In this document: in pieces, positions 5,951 to 8,299 of the stretch | Position numbering within the stretch: position 1 is the first letter of the stretch | Layout of the letters: each line of letters opens with the position of its first letter | From: Candidatus Dormiibacterota bacterium | GTDB lineage: Bacteria > Chloroflexota > Dormibacteria > Dormibacterales > Dormibacteraceae | Assembly (NCBI GenBank): GCA_003151665.1 | Contig: PLYD01000195.1 | Span: 1-8,299, forward strand | Direction: 5' to 3' | Length of the DNA stretch: 8,299 nucleotides | Notes under the pieces: model-generated | The model's input: the letters and a program-made list of their open reading frames with translations, nothing else | Databases searched by the model: none | Told to the model about the DNA's origin: nothing | Position numbers and translations under genes: made by a program

Positions 5951-6098
5951 CGTACTAATACGCAAAAAGTACGCAGCCGCACTCAATCGCAGGGTGTCGT
6001 TAGGTGTCGTTTCGTATTCGAAACGGATCGGTCGAGTTCGCCGATACAGACCCCGGCTTACGGTCCGCCCTCGGCCCACCTTCCGTCGGTTTCGAAGG
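5951..6098. repeat. Dispersed repeat R2 (~150 bp), right of the two-gene block
   Basis: It is the ungapped counterpart of R1, with the same conserved blocks: GTGTCGTTAGGTGTCGT (5994-6010), GTATTCGA (6014-6021), CCCGGCTTAC (6052-6061) and CGCCCTCGGCCCACC (6066-6080). The head carries CGTA, TACGC, TACGC half-sites where R1 has GGTA, TACCC, TACCC. CGTTTCG-TATT-CGAAACG (6008-6025) is a perfect 7-bp inverted repeat that is degraded in R1. The tail GGTTTCGAAGG (6088-6098) is divergent. The truncated ICMT-like gene reads into the right end of this repeat. Confidence 0.75.
6007..6026 (-). repeat. Right arm of the 20-bp inverted repeat
   Basis: Read on the minus strand it is CCGTTTCGAATACGAAACGA, differing from the left arm (3903-3922) at two positions. 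It lies within the head of R2, whereas the left arm is the tail of R1, so the block between the arms is ~2.08 kb. Confidence 0.55.
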
Positions 6099-6488
6099 TC
6101 AGCGCCACCACGGCTTGCGCGCTGCCTCGACCGCGATGCCCGCCGCTTCCTCCAGGTCAGCGCTGGTCATCACCGTGAAGGTGAAGTAACGCCCCAACGT
6201 CCGGAAGCTCCACCATCGGAGCGCGATTCCGGCCCAAATGACGGCAAGGCTTATGCCGAAGATGGCGGCGTTGAATGGAAGGGCAGTGGCGCTCACCTTG
6301 TCCGTCCAGGCGGCGAGGAGCACGCCAGCCACAGCGCACAGACGCACGATGATGAGGCTGCCTCGATCCTTGTTTGTCGCTTCAATCCGACGATTAAGCG
6401 CCTGCCGGATCTCGATGACGGCCCAGATCCCCAGGGTGCAGAGGAGGATGGCCTTCACGACGGGATTGCCGGCGAACGCAGGCGTCAT
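6099..6488 (-). CDS. Truncated isoprenylcysteine carboxyl methyltransferase (ICMT)-like membrane protein
   Basis: A 129-residue protein. About the first 110 residues resemble the N-terminal half of bacterial ICMT/PEMT-type methyltransferases: three hydrophobic helices (~9-26, ~44-62, ~70-91) ending in WAGIALRWWSFRTLGRYFTFTVMTSAD. Intact relatives continue with a GPYR-type and RHPSY-type motif and a second membrane pair carrying the SAM-binding residues. Here the sequence switches to LEEAAGIAVEAARKPWWR and stops, so the catalytic half is missing. The break lies ~75 nt from repeat R2, which suggests loss by a rearrangement at the repeat. It starts one base after the stop of the upstream glycosyltransferase gene (TGAGATG), so it was translationally coupled to it. 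It is probably non-functional as a methyltransferase. Confidence 0.65.
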   Translation of the reverse strand: MTPAFAGNPVVKAILLCTLGIWAVIEIRQALNRRIEATNKDRGSLIIVRLCAVAGVLLAAWTDKVSATALPFNAAIFGISLAVIWAGIALRWWSFRTLGRYFTFTVMTSADLEEAAGIAVEAARKPWWR

Positions 6489-6489
6489 C

Positions 6490-7971
6490 TCACGAGAAGT
6501 CGCGAAGTCGTCCCCAGAGTTTTGGAATCGGCTCCTTCAGCTGACACAAGGTGACCGGAGCGCCCTGCTCCAGACCTGCGACGTCGTACGGCACGGTGAG
6601 GTGTGTAACGAGCGTCGGTGAGGTGCACATCCACGCCACGTCAGACGGCTGGTAATCCACCATCAGCGCATACGTTGCGGTGAGGTTGCTCGGCAGCCAG
6701 TACCAATCGCTCAACTGTGGGCTGATCGCAACGGGGCGCGTGTTCGGATTGTCATAGACATCCAGTGCCCCCGGCACGCCGTAGTAGGCGGAGATGATGA
6801 TCGTGGTTCCGCGCTCTGAGGCTGGGAGGTTGTCGTAGATCGTTGTCACCTGCTTCGCGATGTCGTCCCAGCCCACGCTGTCAGCAAACACCTCGTTCAC
6901 GGCATCCAGACGCAGAGCGTGAATTCGATCTGGAGGAGTGACCGGGACGACAAGGAAAAAGAACGTGACGAATTCGAGCACGGTCGCTACGACGACGGCG
7001 ATTTGAAGCCCTGACCGAAGCCTCGGGCGCTTGATTTGGGAGATCGCCATGAGCCCTTGAGCCAGAGCGATTGGAATTGTCCCCGCCGCGTAGTAGGACT
7101 TGCCTACGAAGAGGAAGACCAGCAGCGGAACGGTGCATGCGACGCCAATTGCGCGAAGTGATCGGCTGCGGAACAGGGCAATCATGCCGGCCAGCCACAA
7201 TGGGATAAGAAAGAAGAAGTAGACGCCGAACTGGATGAGGTAGGTGATCGGGCCACCGGTGCTCCCCGTGTGGCTGGTGACGTAGATGAGCGAGGGGAAG
7301 CCATTGGCGATCTGCCAGTCTAGGTTCGGCGCCCAGATGAGGAGTGCCATCCCGGTTGCGACCCACGGGTATCGCGTCCGCAGCTCGGTCCGCAACGAGG
7401 GGACGAGTAGGACGGCGACGACGATCCCCGCAATGAGACCGGCGATGGTGTACTTCACCTCGAGCCCGATCCCGAGCGTGATGCCCAGATAGATCCAGTA
7501 GCGAGGTCGCCGGTCGATGACCACGCAGAGGAACCAGTAAAGCGAGACCATCCATGTCACCTGGTCGAAGGTCACGGTCTGGAAGACCCAGTTCGTCCCG
7601 AGCAGATACGGCGCGGCAACGGCAGCGAGCAGCGCGATTCCTTGTAGCCGCAGCGAGCCGCCAATCCGCCGGACGTAGAGGCCGGAGAGTGCAACAAGGA
7701 ATCCGCCCAAGAGCGATGGCAGCAGTCGAAGGGTCCAGGGGCTGACCCCGAGGAGGTCGGTCTCTAGTCGTGCAAGGAGTGGGACCAGCGGTGGGAAGTC
7801 GACATATCCAAGTGCAGGATGGCGTCCGCAGGCAAGGTAGTAGAGCTCGTCGGTATGGAAGCCGAGGGTGCTGTTGGTTGCAAGGTGCAGGGCAATGACG
7901 CTTACCGCGGCTCCCCCGTAGAGCAGCGCGGCGGCACGGCGGGAATGTTGATTGCCGGGCAAAGAGTCCAA
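6490..7971 (-). CDS. GT39/PMT-family membrane glycosyltransferase
   Basis: A 493-residue polytopic protein of the GT-C fold (dolichyl-phosphate-mannose/ArnT-like family), expected to transfer a sugar from a polyprenyl-phosphate donor on the outer face of the membrane. The first external loop carries the acidic catalytic signature HTDELYYLACGRHPALGYVDFPPL (Asp41-Glu42). A second loop has FQTVTFDQ near residue 133, another typical acidic site. About ten hydrophobic helices run to residue ~345. The last ~150 residues (NLPASERGTTIIISAYYGVPGA and onward) form a soluble extracytoplasmic domain. TTG at 7971 is the start: GAGG lies 9 nt upstream and no ATG or GTG occurs before the in-frame stop at 8038-8040. 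Acceptor and sugar are unknown. It heads a minus-strand pair with the ICMT-like gene. Confidence 0.85.
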   Translation of the reverse strand: MDSLPGNQHSRRAAALLYGGAAVSVIALHLATNSTLGFHTDELYYLACGRHPALGYVDFPPLVPLLARLETDLLGVSPWTLRLLPSLLGGFLVALSGLYVRRIGGSLRLQGIALLAAVAAPYLLGTNWVFQTVTFDQVTWMVSLYWFLCVVIDRRPRYWIYLGITLGIGLEVKYTIAGLIAGIVVAVLLVPSLRTELRTRYPWVATGMALLIWAPNLDWQIANGFPSLIYVTSHTGSTGGPITYLIQFGVYFFFLIPLWLAGMIALFRSRSLRAIGVACTVPLLVFLFVGKSYYAAGTIPIALAQGLMAISQIKRPRLRSGLQIAVVVATVLEFVTFFFLVVPVTPPDRIHALRLDAVNEVFADSVGWDDIAKQVTTIYDNLPASERGTTIIISAYYGVPGALDVYDNPNTRPVAISPQLSDWYWLPSNLTATYALMVDYQPSDVAWMCTSPTLVTHLTVPYDVAGLEQGAPVTLCQLKEPIPKLWGRLRDFS

Positions 7972-8030
7972 GCGGAGCGACCTCGTCCGGCAGGGTACCA
8001 GCCGGAGGCAGCCTGAGCCGGCCGCGGGGT

Positions 8031-8273
8031 TCAGCGGTTACGGTGCCCGTCGACCCCTGCGCTTTGGGGGGACCGCTTTAGCCGCTGCGCCGCGATCCTC
8101 GTCCATTCGGGCCGCGACTCTGCAGCCGCGCTGATGAACCGACATCCACGAAACGCCGACCGATCCAACAGACCCTCAACCTCCGCGAACACGGCAAGAA
8201 GCTGCTCTCGGGGCGTCGTGTGAGAGGCCAGAATTTGCGCGACTCGAGCCTGCGTCGGCGGAAGCCGGGAACC
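8031..8273 (-). pseudogene. C-terminal remnant of a TetR-family regulator
   Basis: In the minus-strand frame from 8273 to the TGA at 8031 the peptide includes TTPREQLLAVFAEVEGLLD followed by RSAFRGCRFISAAAESRPEW. This is the C-terminal ligand-domain pattern of TetR regulators (PREQLLAVFD...GC.FINAAAE). There is no ATG, GTG or TTG at the head of this frame, and a TGA stop at 8274-8276 cuts it off. The helix-turn-helix half is missing or lies in another frame beyond the window. It ends 60 nt before the glycosyltransferase start. It is probably a decayed gene; a frameshift in a gene running off the right edge is possible. Confidence 0.5.
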
Positions 8274-8299
8274 TCAGCTAATAGGGGCAGAGCCGCCAA

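Noticed and set aside
8034..8060. Fifth repeat-like stretch (GGTTACGGTGCCCGTCGACCCC)-type match to the R core
   Set aside because: The resemblance to GGCTTACGGTCCGCCCTCGGCCC needs several gaps and has no head or tail blocks. It is within chance for GC-rich DNA.

Overview
The window is a high-GC bacterial segment, by eye about 60% G+C and higher inside the aldo/keto reductase gene. GTG and TTG starts are common. The gene families fit a soil-type actinomycete or a Chloroflexota/Thermoleophilia-like relative, but nothing here fixes the phylum. No rRNA, intact tRNA, CRISPR array, transposase or integrase gene is visible.

Left part (1-2700), plus strand: after a gene-free leader with short palindromes lies a tight four-gene cluster. 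It holds a two-helix membrane protein (376-1200), an HslV/Anbu-like N-terminal-nucleophile (proteasome-fold) hydrolase with Thr right after the start residue (1220-2215), and two small membrane proteins (2203-2451, 2494-2679). Spacing runs from a 13-nt overlap to 42 nt, so they look co-transcribed. The hydrolase gene carries, antisense, the 3' end of a tRNA gene (2016-2050): T arm, acceptor strand and CCA. Its C-terminal tail therefore reads like a scar of tRNA-targeted integration. A six-helix membrane protein of likely DUF6518 type follows at 3031-3639.

Middle (3769-6098): two divergent copies of a ~150-bp repeat (R1, R2; about 70% identical by hand count over 130 ungapped columns) and a shorter third copy (R3) bracket two plus-strand genes in the order R1 - aldo/keto reductase - R3 - transglutaminase-like protein - R2. 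The reductase belongs to the YdbC/PdxI type and has one apparent missing base near 4106. A 20-bp inverted repeat (18/20) lies at the outer ends of this two-gene block. The arrangement resembles a mobile or cassette-like unit of a kind I cannot name.

Right part (6099-8299), minus strand: a GT39/PMT-type membrane glycosyltransferase is followed one base later by an isoprenylcysteine carboxyl methyltransferase (ICMT)-like gene. The latter loses its catalytic C-terminal half just before repeat R2. The right edge holds a start-less C-terminal remnant of a TetR-type regulator.

Two leads stand out: the repeat-bracketed gene block with coordinately changed half-sites, and the small operon built around an orphan proteasome-like hydrolase with a tRNA fragment inside its gene.
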